Assembly (NCBI RefSeq): GCF_012062845.1
Contig: NZ_WWNB01000011.1
Span: 60,831 to 124,830, forward strand
Direction: 5' to 3'
Length of the DNA: 64,000 nucleotides
From: Halomonas salinarum
GTDB taxonomy: Bacteria; Pseudomonadota; Gammaproteobacteria; Pseudomonadales; Halomonadaceae
A program made the translations under genes and the position numbers. Under the pieces are notes generated by a model. That model ran no database searches and had not been told where the DNA came from. It saw nothing but the letters and a program-made list of their open reading frames with translations. The stretch's first letter is position 1; each line of letters starts with the position of its first letter. Positions 30,409 through 37,252 of the stretch are shown piece by piece.

Positions 30409-30470
30409 CAATCCCACGGCAAACTGCCGCTGTGGGGCGTGGTTGCTGTCGAAAGGGCAATTCCGATGGA

Positions 30471-30497
30471 TCAGGTTCTTCTGCGACGGTATTTCAC
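30471..30497 (-). CDS. candidate CreT-like tiny ORF (8 codons)
   Basis: A GTG start at 30497 opens MKYRRRRT then TGA; the last two Arg codons are tandem AGA, normally rare in a GC-rich genome. GAGGAG (30507-30512 on the minus strand) lies 9 bases upstream and is a strong ribosome-binding site. The same SD can pair with CTCCTC 14 bases upstream. Known CreT toxins of CreTA modules are tiny ORFs with a strong SD and rare codons that sequester a scarce tRNA; the match here is in architecture, not in proven function. It lies between csy1 and a mini-CRISPR, the known location type for CreTA. It could be a chance ORF in the csy1 leader. Confidence 0.4.
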   Translation of the reverse strand: MKYRRRRT

Positions 30498-30557
30498 GTC
30501 TTCTTACTCCTCTGGTTGCGTTTTCGGAGGAGCCGGGGCCAACCGGCGGTTGCATAT

Positions 30558-30585
30558 GCCCGGGCGCGTTGCACCGCGCCCGGGC
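30558..30585 (-). other. strong hairpin at the 5' end of the csy1/creT leader RNA
   Basis: GCCCGGGCGCG (30558-30568) and its exact complement (30575-30585) flank the 6-base loop TTGCAC. On the minus strand it begins about 7 bases after the candidate -10, so it would form the first nucleotides of the transcript. There is no U-tract, so it is not a standard terminator. Confidence 0.8.
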
Positions 30586-30591
30586 AATCGC

Positions 30592-30620
30592 AGTATTGGG
30601 CATCGCTGAGAAAAAATCAA
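30592..30620 (-). promoter_or_regulatory. candidate promoter for the csy1 leader / creT
   Basis: On the minus strand TTGATT (30615-30620) and AATACT (30592-30597) are 17 bases apart, each matching four of six consensus bases. The -35 lies two bases from the PAM of the first mini-CRISPR target, so binding of the Csy complex there should block it. Confidence 0.5.
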
Positions 30621-30622
30621 CG

Positions 30623-30649
30623 CCATTGCGCGAGCGATTTTCTCTTCCA
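30623..30649 (+). promoter_or_regulatory. PAM plus target 1 of the mini-CRISPR spacer
   Basis: CC at 30623-30624 is the I-F PAM. The next 25 bases match the mini-CRISPR spacer at 18 positions; mismatches are at 6, 12, 13, 18, 22, 24 and 25. Positions 1-5 and 7-11 match fully. Confidence 0.65.
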
Positions 30650-30673
30650 TTGCGCGAGCTATTTAATCTGCCG
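30647..30673 (+). promoter_or_regulatory. PAM plus target 2 of the mini-CRISPR spacer
   Basis: CC at 30647-30648 is followed by a second match to the mini-CRISPR spacer. Positions 1-5 and 7-11 are identical; position 6 mismatches, as do 12, 13, 17, 18, 22, 24 and 25. The site overlaps a TTTAAT (30662-30667) that could be the -10 of the mini-CRISPR RNA itself. Confidence 0.6.
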
Positions 30674-30743
30674 TAAAGGCAGCTCAGAAAATTGCCCGAG
30701 CACTTTTGTCTACTCGTTCGCTGCCGCACAGGCAGCTTGGCCC
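30663..30743 (+). ncRNA. degenerate two-repeat mini-CRISPR (CreA/CreR-like crRNA gene)
   Basis: Repeat 1 (30663-30690) keeps stem CTGCC/GGCAG, a GTAAA loop and a perfect CTCAGAAA handle, but its first five bases have changed. A 25-nt spacer (30691-30715, starting ATTGCCCGAGC) follows. Repeat 2 (30716-30743) keeps GTTCG, CTGCC, GCACA, GGCAG and then diverges (CTTGGCCC). The orientation is opposite to the main array. Both Cas6f hairpins are intact, so a crRNA-like RNA with standard handle and 3' hairpin could be made. A terminator-like hairpin follows. The short spacer and degenerate outer parts are typical of CreA/CreR RNAs; the alternative is a decayed old array. Confidence 0.75.
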
Positions 30744-30751
30744 CTGGCCAC

Positions 30752-30780
30752 CTGCCCCTTCAGGGGCAGCCTCGTTTCTT
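30752..30780 (+). terminator. terminator-like hairpin after the mini-CRISPR
   Basis: CTGCCCC (30752-30758), loop TTCA, GGGGCAG (30763-30769), then a T-rich CCTCGTTTCTTT. It lies 9 bases after repeat 2 on the plus strand and would define a short RNA. Confidence 0.6.
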
Positions 30781-30867
30781 TCAGGCTATTATGCCGTACC
30801 GTTCCTGGCGTGCGCCGACGCCTCAGCCATAGAGGCACCCTGTTGACCTGTGTCAGAAATTGTGACG

Positions 30868-33800
30868 TCACGGTCGCCATATCGAGAAGCCCAGCCAAGG
30901 GTGATAGCGCCAACCGCGCGAATGCTCCGGCGCCTCCAACTGGCTAAAGCGTCGTGCGGCCTCCATGGGCGTCAACGATTGGTCTTCGGCCTGCTCCTGC
31001 AGCAGATCGGGCAGATCGAAGTTACCCCAGGGCGCGATGCGCGGCCCCGAATGCAGCGCGACGTCATGACGTTGGTTCTGCTCCACCAGCACATATAACT
31101 GTTCTCCACGTTGCTCCGGATCGCTCTCGATGCGATGCAACAGCAGTGTCTCCGGCGCCTCCTCGTCCTGCGGCAGCAACACCAGCTTAGTGCTTGGAAT
31201 GGTGCTCTCGCGGAATGGCTGCTGCTGCGCCAGCACCCCCGTCAGCATGGCCCGGGGGTGTTGCCAGCCGCTGGCGGCATTCAGTCCCTCGGCGTCTTCC
31301 GCTGGTAGCGGCAACATGGTATTCGCCATGCGCGCCTGTTCCAGATCCGTCAGCCGTATCTTGGGTTGCCAATGCGTTTTGGGGCGCGGAGCTATTCGGG
31401 GAAGCGCAGTCAGGGTCCGGTACTCGCTCTCTTCCATTAGTTTGCTCAGTCGGTGAGCGACTAGTCGGAAGGGGTGACGAGCTGGGGCGCGTGCCTTCTC
31501 GAAACCAGGACGCACGAAGATGGCGCCTGGCTTGCCATCCGGCCCTTTGTCTCGAGAAAAATGCCGCAGGTTGGTATCGAATATGAGGATGTTGGGCTTG
31601 TCGTTCAGGCGCTGGCGATGTCGCTGGACACGTCCGGCAAGCTGGATCAGTGAGCGCATCGAGGAGGGTTCGGCGATGGCCCAGTCGGCATCCCAGTCCC
31701 TGCCTACTTCGCATACCGGCGAGGCGATAACGACGAAGAGATGATTGGGTTCGTGGTTGGCGTCGAGCGCCTCGCGAATCGCTGGCAACTGAAAGACGGC
31801 GTTTTCGTCTCGCCTGTTGAGAGCCGTATCCAACTGCCGTTCGATGGCGGAGCGCTGTATCAGCGGAAAGCGAGCATGGTAGACGCAAAGATGGATGCGA
31901 GTGTTCTCGGGAGCACCTTGCTCGAAGAGTGCCTTGGCGACATCGAACAGCGGGTCGATATTGGCCATGCGCACCAGACCAAAGCTGATCTTTTTGTCGC
32001 TCGTGGGATCGACTTGCGCATGATCTGCGTGCAACTGCCGTGCGGCTTGCAATACATGATCAGCGAACTCGCTGCGGATGGTCTCGCGATTCTGGTTATC
32101 GGCGATGGTCAGCGGCCAGAGTGCTGCTCGACGCAGCGGGTCGGCCTGTCCCAGCCTTGTGACACGTCTCTGTATGAAGCACGCATGGGCTTCGGTAAAT
32201 CCGGTACGACTCCAGCAGGTTTCGTGTCGGGTACCGAATTCATCGGTCCAGATGCACGGGATATCCGCTTGCTCGATCGTCGAGCCGCCTCCAGCGCCTC
32301 GATGGCGCCGATACTCACACCGCCCCGCCTGATAGGCGAGAAACATCCCCTCGACCAGCGCCGGAGGCAACGTGGCTGAAGAGAGTACGACGCGCGTGCC
32401 CAGCATGCCGGCCCATTGCATCAAGCGGGCGAGCGCCGGCAGATCGGCAAGGTCGTAATCGTCCAGCTCGTCCAGGACTAGATCGGCACTCATCAGCCGA
32501 AGCATGGGGGCGATCTGGCGCCCTCCGCGCAGCGATTCGGTCGCCGGCACGAGATGGTCCACCGTGCAGACGAGCATGGGTGCCATCAATAGACTGCGCG
32601 CCTTCTGATCATGGCCTACCCAGGAAAGCAGCGATCCCTGCTCGGTAGCCCCTTCGAAGAGCACGTAGTCGTCTTCTTCAATGAGTGCCTGTGTCGATGC
32701 CGACCCTCGCTCGGCGGCCTGCCGTTCATGATAGGCGAATAGGGCTCGGCTGGCGCCACCACCTACCCGGACCGCCAGTTCATCCTTACTCAGCTTCAAG
32801 TCTGCACGATAACTGCGACCGGTCTGATGGGTCAGTGCCCGCAGGCCGAGAGCAAAAGTAGCTCGCATGCCCCGTTCGGGGTCGGAGAGCGCGTAGAGCA
32901 GGCGTGCGTTAGCCAGTGTCTTGCCGCACCCTGTCGAGGCCATATTAACGATAAAGGCCCCGTTCTCCCGGGCGCTATCGCGTATCCCCAGGGCGGTATC
33001 GAATGCCTTGTCCTGCCAACTGAATTTTCCGGCTCCGCTACGCTTACGCAGCCCCCGATGTCGTGCGAGCCGTGGCAGCTCGCGCTCCAGCGAGGGGAGT
33101 GCATGGGCAATCTGCCCCGCATGATGGGCGACCCCCAGCAGGTGCTCATCGAGGGTCTGATTGTCGACGGATTGCCCACTGCGGTTACGTGTCGTGTTGG
33201 CTATCAACCTCGCGTGCGGATGGAGAAATTTCCGACGCGCGTCCACCGGGGCGTCATTCTCATCCAGGGAAAGGCTCGAATAGTTATGGTCGGCCAGCAT
33301 CAGGCTCAGGCGTGCCAGATGCATGACGAAGGGGCGCTCCAGCCAGTCGTCGCCTCGTTGTTGTCTGAGCTCGAAAAGCCGACGCGCCAAGCGCGCTGCT
33401 TTCGTACGCCAGACTTCCCCGGAGGCTGGCAGTGCGCCTGCCACCTGCCAATAAGGGGCAATATCCTTATCGTTACCGGGCGTGAAAATCTCGTTCCAAT
33501 CATGAGCCACCGGATCGAGCGGCGCTAACAGCCAATCAGGATTGAACGAGCGTGCACGGGCGCCCAGCCAAAGCTGACGGTCTTCTTGAAAGGCAGGGGC
33601 GACCGGCAGGCGATGGTGGGTCAAAACCAACCAGCCAAGAGCCCTGGCCAGCGGTGGCAGCTTGCGAAAAGGGTATGGATCGCTGGCATCCAAGCCGTCG
33701 CGCTGGTATTCGGCAGGTCGAGTCCAAGTTGAGTCGTCGTATTCCTGCGCTTGCAGCCGCTTCAGCCAACCTTCGTCATCGTCATTACCAACGAAGGCCT

Positions 33801-34269
33801 GGAAGAGTCTTAGCGACACCCACTCATGGCGATACCGATTACGTTCGCGCAAACGGCCAGCCAAACGCCACTGGAAGGCCTGGCTCGCTTTGCCAAGGTC
33901 ATGAAGCAGTCCTGCCATCATCGCCAGCAAGCGGATATCCTCACCACTATGCCAATCGTTCTCGTCTTCCGTACGCAAGATATTACGCCGCGTAGTATTG
34001 GTCGGCGCGGCACCGCGAGCGTTGAACTGCGAGGCATCGCCCACGATCCACAAGAGCTCGCTGTGGTCATGACCACGGATCCAATGGCAGGCGACGGCGG
34101 TATTCTTGCGAGCGGAGGCGCGCAGCAGTTTGCGTAGCGTGTCGAGCCCAGCCTTGGTGATGGGGGTTTGCCAGGTGCGCTCGCCGCGCCGCTCAGCAAA
34201 CTGATCGAGAATGCGCCGCGTTTGTTTCAACGCGTTCTTGCGACACTGCGAGACCAGAAGCACATTCAT
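30868..34269 (-). CDS. cas3: Cas2-3 fusion, adaptation factor and nuclease-helicase
   Basis: In type I-F, Cas2 is fused to the N-terminus of Cas3; the protein works with Cas1 in spacer capture and with the Csy complex in target degradation. The 1133 residues begin with a Cas2-like domain (MNVLLVSQCRKNALKQTRRILDQFAER, to about residue 90), then the HD nuclease (GLLHDLGKASQAFQWRL, His123-Asp124), then an SF2 helicase with Walker A MASTGCGKTLANA near residue 446, DELDDYDLAD near 598, LSSATLPPALV, and the C-terminal LAGRVQRHRQR. The start overlaps cas1 by ATGA. Confidence 0.97.
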   Translation of the reverse strand: MNVLLVSQCRKNALKQTRRILDQFAERRGERTWQTPITKAGLDTLRKLLRASARKNTAVACHWIRGHDHSELLWIVGDASQFNARGAAPTNTTRRNILRTEDENDWHSGEDIRLLAMMAGLLHDLGKASQAFQWRLAGRLRERNRYRHEWVSLRLFQAFVGNDDDEGWLKRLQAQEYDDSTWTRPAEYQRDGLDASDPYPFRKLPPLARALGWLVLTHHRLPVAPAFQEDRQLWLGARARSFNPDWLLAPLDPVAHDWNEIFTPGNDKDIAPYWQVAGALPASGEVWRTKAARLARRLFELRQQRGDDWLERPFVMHLARLSLMLADHNYSSLSLDENDAPVDARRKFLHPHARLIANTTRNRSGQSVDNQTLDEHLLGVAHHAGQIAHALPSLERELPRLARHRGLRKRSGAGKFSWQDKAFDTALGIRDSARENGAFIVNMASTGCGKTLANARLLYALSDPERGMRATFALGLRALTHQTGRSYRADLKLSKDELAVRVGGGASRALFAYHERQAAERGSASTQALIEEDDYVLFEGATEQGSLLSWVGHDQKARSLLMAPMLVCTVDHLVPATESLRGGRQIAPMLRLMSADLVLDELDDYDLADLPALARLMQWAGMLGTRVVLSSATLPPALVEGMFLAYQAGRCEYRRHRGAGGGSTIEQADIPCIWTDEFGTRHETCWSRTGFTEAHACFIQRRVTRLGQADPLRRAALWPLTIADNQNRETIRSEFADHVLQAARQLHADHAQVDPTSDKKISFGLVRMANIDPLFDVAKALFEQGAPENTRIHLCVYHARFPLIQRSAIERQLDTALNRRDENAVFQLPAIREALDANHEPNHLFVVIASPVCEVGRDWDADWAIAEPSSMRSLIQLAGRVQRHRQRLNDKPNILIFDTNLRHFSRDKGPDGKPGAIFVRPGFEKARAPARHPFRLVAHRLSKLMEESEYRTLTALPRIAPRPKTHWQPKIRLTDLEQARMANTMLPLPAEDAEGLNAASGWQHPRAMLTGVLAQQQPFRESTIPSTKLVLLPQDEEAPETLLLHRIESDPEQRGEQLYVLVEQNQRHDVALHSGPRIAPWGNFDLPDLLQEQAEDQSLTPMEAARRFSQLEAPEHSRGWRYHPWLGFSIWRP

Positions 34270-35246
34270 TCTGGTGCCTCGTTGCCCAGACGCTCGGCTG
34301 TCGCTTTCAGGGTATCGATCATGACATCGAGCGCTTCGACCTGGGTGAGTCGATCAATACAGGCTTGGCGAAACTCTTGTTCTTCGTCACCTCGGCTGGC
34401 GGAAATAAATGCCTGCGGCAAGATCACGGCATCCTTGATCAGGTCGGCAACATCGAAGACAAGCCCGCCGCGCCGGGTCTTGCCGTGCAGCACCGCCAGA
34501 CCATGCGGAATGCCCAGCACCCAGGTCGCAGTGGCGCCTAACCCATAGGCCAGATAATTACCATGATCGAGGAAACGGTTGGCCGGGTCTGCGCCCTGCC
34601 CGCGCTTGCTGCGAGTAAACTCGCCATATTCGGTGGCATGACTTGCCAGCCGAAATAGCTGCTTGGTGAGCCGGGCTTCTTCGGTCAGCAGCGCCGTCGT
34701 GTCGGCAGCAACACCAATCGCGTCTCGACTGCGGGAAATCAACGCGCTCAGCTCGGTCTTGCTGGGCGTGAAGCCGCTATCGCGCTGGAAACGCGGCTCC
34801 AGCCAGAGACGCTCGACTTGCGCGAGCCGGGCACGCTGAAAGCATCGTGCCGCTTCCAGGCGTTTGTCATCGTCGAACCAGAATGTCACCCAGTACTGGA
34901 GATACTCGGTGGGCCGGTACTCACTCTGCGGTGTCAGCCAGGCGACATCCACATCGACTTCGTTGGCCGCAAACAGCGGTGTCCCGCCGCCACCGCAAAA
35001 CCCCACCAGCACGCCGGCCTTGGCCAGCTCGCGCATGGCGGCTTGCGTAATCGACGTGCCGGTTCCGAGTAGCAGTGAGGTGGTATTGGCAATAGGAATA
35101 TTCCAGTACCGCGAGCGTTTGCCCTCATCGGTGACGTATTCCACGCGGCCGCCATTCACCAGGACACGACAATGCTGAAGGTAATAGAGGTTCGCGCGCT
35201 TGGAATGAAGAATCGTCTTCAAGTCGCTCGAGGAAAAGTCATCCAT
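34266..35246 (-). CDS. cas1: Cas1, type I-F integrase
   Basis: Cas1 integrates new spacers with Cas2-3. The 326-residue protein begins MDDFSSSDLKTILHSKRANLYYLQHCRVLVNGGRVEYVT, the characteristic I-F start; ATG 35246 was therefore chosen over 35285. Metal-site segments are the Glu of LTEEARLTKQLFRLA, His of IPHGLAVLHGKTRRGG and Asp of LVFDVADLIKD. It is the first gene of the cas operon and is divergent from the zinc-uptake operon, with 171 bases between starts. Confidence 0.96.
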   Translation of the reverse strand: MDDFSSSDLKTILHSKRANLYYLQHCRVLVNGGRVEYVTDEGKRSRYWNIPIANTTSLLLGTGTSITQAAMRELAKAGVLVGFCGGGGTPLFAANEVDVDVAWLTPQSEYRPTEYLQYWVTFWFDDDKRLEAARCFQRARLAQVERLWLEPRFQRDSGFTPSKTELSALISRSRDAIGVAADTTALLTEEARLTKQLFRLASHATEYGEFTRSKRGQGADPANRFLDHGNYLAYGLGATATWVLGIPHGLAVLHGKTRRGGLVFDVADLIKDAVILPQAFISASRGDEEQEFRQACIDRLTQVEALDVMIDTLKATAERLGNEAPE

Positions 35247-35375
35247 GACGAGTACCTGCCTGCCTATATCCGTCGGTAGGGGCATTCATCTAAACACTCA
35301 GTTACCTGATTCGCTACTCCACTCTCTTCAACGACGCTTGCTGCTAAGGCGACTGCCTCTGGCCTCGGCGGGCTT

Positions 35376-35391
35376 TGTTATGTTATAACTT
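35376..35391 (+). promoter_or_regulatory. Zur-box-like site upstream of znu genes
   Basis: TGTTATGTTATAACTTT contains the palindrome GTTATAAC, the core of gammaproteobacterial Zur boxes, 29 bases before the first ORF of the zinc operon. It also contains a TATAAC that could serve as a -10, and lies in the intergenic region shared with cas1. Confidence 0.6.
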
Positions 35392-35417
35392 TCGACCTGA
35401 TTTCAAGAGGTTGTACC

Positions 35418-35564
35418 ATGGCACACCGCCACCATCACCGGCCGGAAGGCCCCTGTCATTTCTCGCTGATGTCGCTGTCATCGGCACGTCGCCTGTTGCT
35501 GGCCGCCGCTCCGCTTGCCGCACTGTGGCTCGCGGTGTCCTGGGCGGCGGGGTGGTGGTCCTGA
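35418..35564 (+). CDS. small His-rich single-pass membrane protein
   Basis: A 48-residue ORF with AAGAGG 10 bases upstream. It starts MAHRHHHRPEGPCHFS, giving five His and a Cys in the first fourteen residues, and continues into one hydrophobic segment ending WLAVSWAAGWWS. Its TGA overlaps the znuC ATG, and a Zur-like site lies upstream, so it is probably the first gene of the zinc operon. A metal-binding or ZnuB-associated role is inference; no family was recognised. Confidence 0.6.
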   Translation: MAHRHHHRPEGPCHFSLMSLSSARRLLLAAAPLAALWLAVSWAAGWWS

Positions 35565-36304
35565 TGGCGCGCCTGGCACTGCGGGACCTAAGCCTCGCCC
35601 AGGGCGGGCGCACCGTGCTTGAACATATCGAAGGGCAGTTCACGGATGGCGCCATCACCGCGCTGATCGGCCCCAATGGCGCCGGCAAGAGCACCCTGGT
35701 GCAGGGCATCATGGGCCTGCTCAAGCCATCGCGTGGGCGCATCGACTGCAGCGTGCCTAGAGAGCGCCGCGCCTGGCTGCCTCAGCAGCTGGCGCTGGAC
35801 CTGTCCTTTCCGATGAGCGTGGAAGAGCTGGTCATGACCGGCACCTGGCCAAGCCACGGGGCGCTCAAGGATTACTGCGGCCCTCACTATCTCAAGGCTC
35901 GGGAGGTGATGGCGCGGCTCGGCATTTCTCATCTGGCACACCGCCCACTGGGCGAGCTTTCCGGCGGCCAGCGCCAGCGCGCGCTGTTCGGCCGGACCCT
36001 GATGCAGGAAGCCGAGCTTTTGCTGCTCGATGAGCCCTTCGCCAATGTCGATATCGAAACCATCGAGGTACTGACCGGGGTGCTGAGGGAAATGGCGCGT
36101 CAGGGCACCACCATTCTGGTCGTGCTTCATGACCTGGACCAGCTGACCCGGCTGGCCGATGAAGTCCTGTGGCTGGCCGACGGCCATGCCCAATGGAGCA
36201 CGACCCAGGCGGTCATCGACCACCGCCAGCGCAGCCTGCAATCGATGCCACAACTGAAGCCGACACACGCCACGGACACCCCCCATGCTCGATCTGCTGA
36301 ATAG
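35564..36304 (+). CDS. znuC: ZnuC, zinc ABC transporter ATPase
   Basis: ZnuC powers high-affinity zinc import through ZnuB. From MARLALRDLSLAQGGRTVLEHIEGQF the protein has 246 residues with Walker A GPNGAGKST, Q-loop WLPQQ, signature LSGGQRQRALFGRTL, Walker B LLLLDEPFANVD and a switch His in VVLHDLDQL. ATG 35564 overlaps the stop of the small His-rich ORF; upstream in-frame starts lack similarity. Its end overlaps znuB by 20 bases. Confidence 0.93.
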   Translation: MARLALRDLSLAQGGRTVLEHIEGQFTDGAITALIGPNGAGKSTLVQGIMGLLKPSRGRIDCSVPRERRAWLPQQLALDLSFPMSVEELVMTGTWPSHGALKDYCGPHYLKAREVMARLGISHLAHRPLGELSGGQRQRALFGRTLMQEAELLLLDEPFANVDIETIEVLTGVLREMARQGTTILVVLHDLDQLTRLADEVLWLADGHAQWSTTQAVIDHRQRSLQSMPQLKPTHATDTPHARSAE

Positions 36305-37175
36305 CCTCTTCATTGCGCCCTTCGACTACGGCTTCATGCAGCGGGCGCTGGTCGCCGGGCTGGCGCTGTCGCTTGCCGCGCCGGCGCTCGGGGTCTTTTT
36401 GATGCTGCGCGGCATGAGCCTGATCGGCGATGCCATGGCGCATGCCATCCTGCCGGGGGTGGCGCTTGGCTTTCTGATGGCGGGCTTCTCGCTGCCGGCG
36501 ATGAGCCTGGGCGGCATTCTCTCGGGCCTGCTGGTGGCGGGGCTCGCCGGCAGTGTCTCGCACATGAGCGGCCATCGGGAGGACTCGGCGATGGCCAGCT
36601 TCTTCCTGATATCGCTCGCCGGCGGGGTCATGCTGGTATCACTTGGCGGCAGCAGTGTGGACCTGACCCATGTGCTGTTCGGCTCGATCCTCGCCGTGGA
36701 TTCCACCGCCCTGGTGCTGATCGCCGCCATCAGCACCCTGATTGTGGTGGTGCTGGCGATCGTGTTCCGCGCCCTGGTCGTCGAGTGTCTTGATCCGCTG
36801 TTTTTGCGCGGACAGGGCATGGCCGGCGGCCTGGTGCATGGCATCTTCCTGGGGCTCGTCGTGCTCAACCTGACCGCCGGTTTCCAGACGCTGGGCACCC
36901 TGATGGCGGTCGGCCTGATGATGCTGCCCGCGACCACCGCCCGTTTCTGGTCGAAGCGCCTCGAGGGGCTGATCGGCCTGGGCATCCTGATCGCCATGCT
37001 CTCCACCAGCGGCGGGCTGTTGCTCTCCTATCATCTCGAGCTGCCCTCGGGGCCGAGCATCATCCTGCTCGCCGGCACCTGCTATGTGCTCTCGGCGCTG
37101 CTTGGGCGCCATAACAGCCTGCTGGACAAGCTTCGCCGCCGCGATGCACCGCTGGTGGCCCGCGACGCCGACTGA
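36285..37175 (+). CDS. znuB: ZnuB, zinc ABC transporter permease
   Basis: ZnuB is the membrane channel of the zinc importer. The 296 residues are nearly all hydrophobic helices (about eight), with the family segments PALGVFLMLRGMSLIGDAMAHAILPGVALGF and LLVSLGGSSVDLTHVLFGSILAV and TLMAVGLMMLPATTARFW. The start lies inside znuC (20-base overlap). Confidence 0.94.
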   Translation: MLDLLNSLFIAPFDYGFMQRALVAGLALSLAAPALGVFLMLRGMSLIGDAMAHAILPGVALGFLMAGFSLPAMSLGGILSGLLVAGLAGSVSHMSGHREDSAMASFFLISLAGGVMLVSLGGSSVDLTHVLFGSILAVDSTALVLIAAISTLIVVVLAIVFRALVVECLDPLFLRGQGMAGGLVHGIFLGLVVLNLTAGFQTLGTLMAVGLMMLPATTARFWSKRLEGLIGLGILIAMLSTSGGLLLSYHLELPSGPSIILLAGTCYVLSALLGRHNSLLDKLRRRDAPLVARDAD

Positions 37176-37252
37176 TCATCACGGGACGGCTTTAACAAGA
37201 CCAGCAACAAGGCCGGCCACCCCCCTCTTTCCTCATCATCGGGAGTCATCAC

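Noticed and set aside
30367..30729. N-terminal extension of csy1 by 121 codons
   Set aside because: It reads through the mini-CRISPR and hairpin, has no family similarity, and the protein has the normal Csy1 length without it.
30663..30743. Mini-CRISPR as a simple relic of an old array
   Set aside because: Not fully excluded, but intact stems and handle, a terminator-like end, and PAM-linked seed matches next door favour function.
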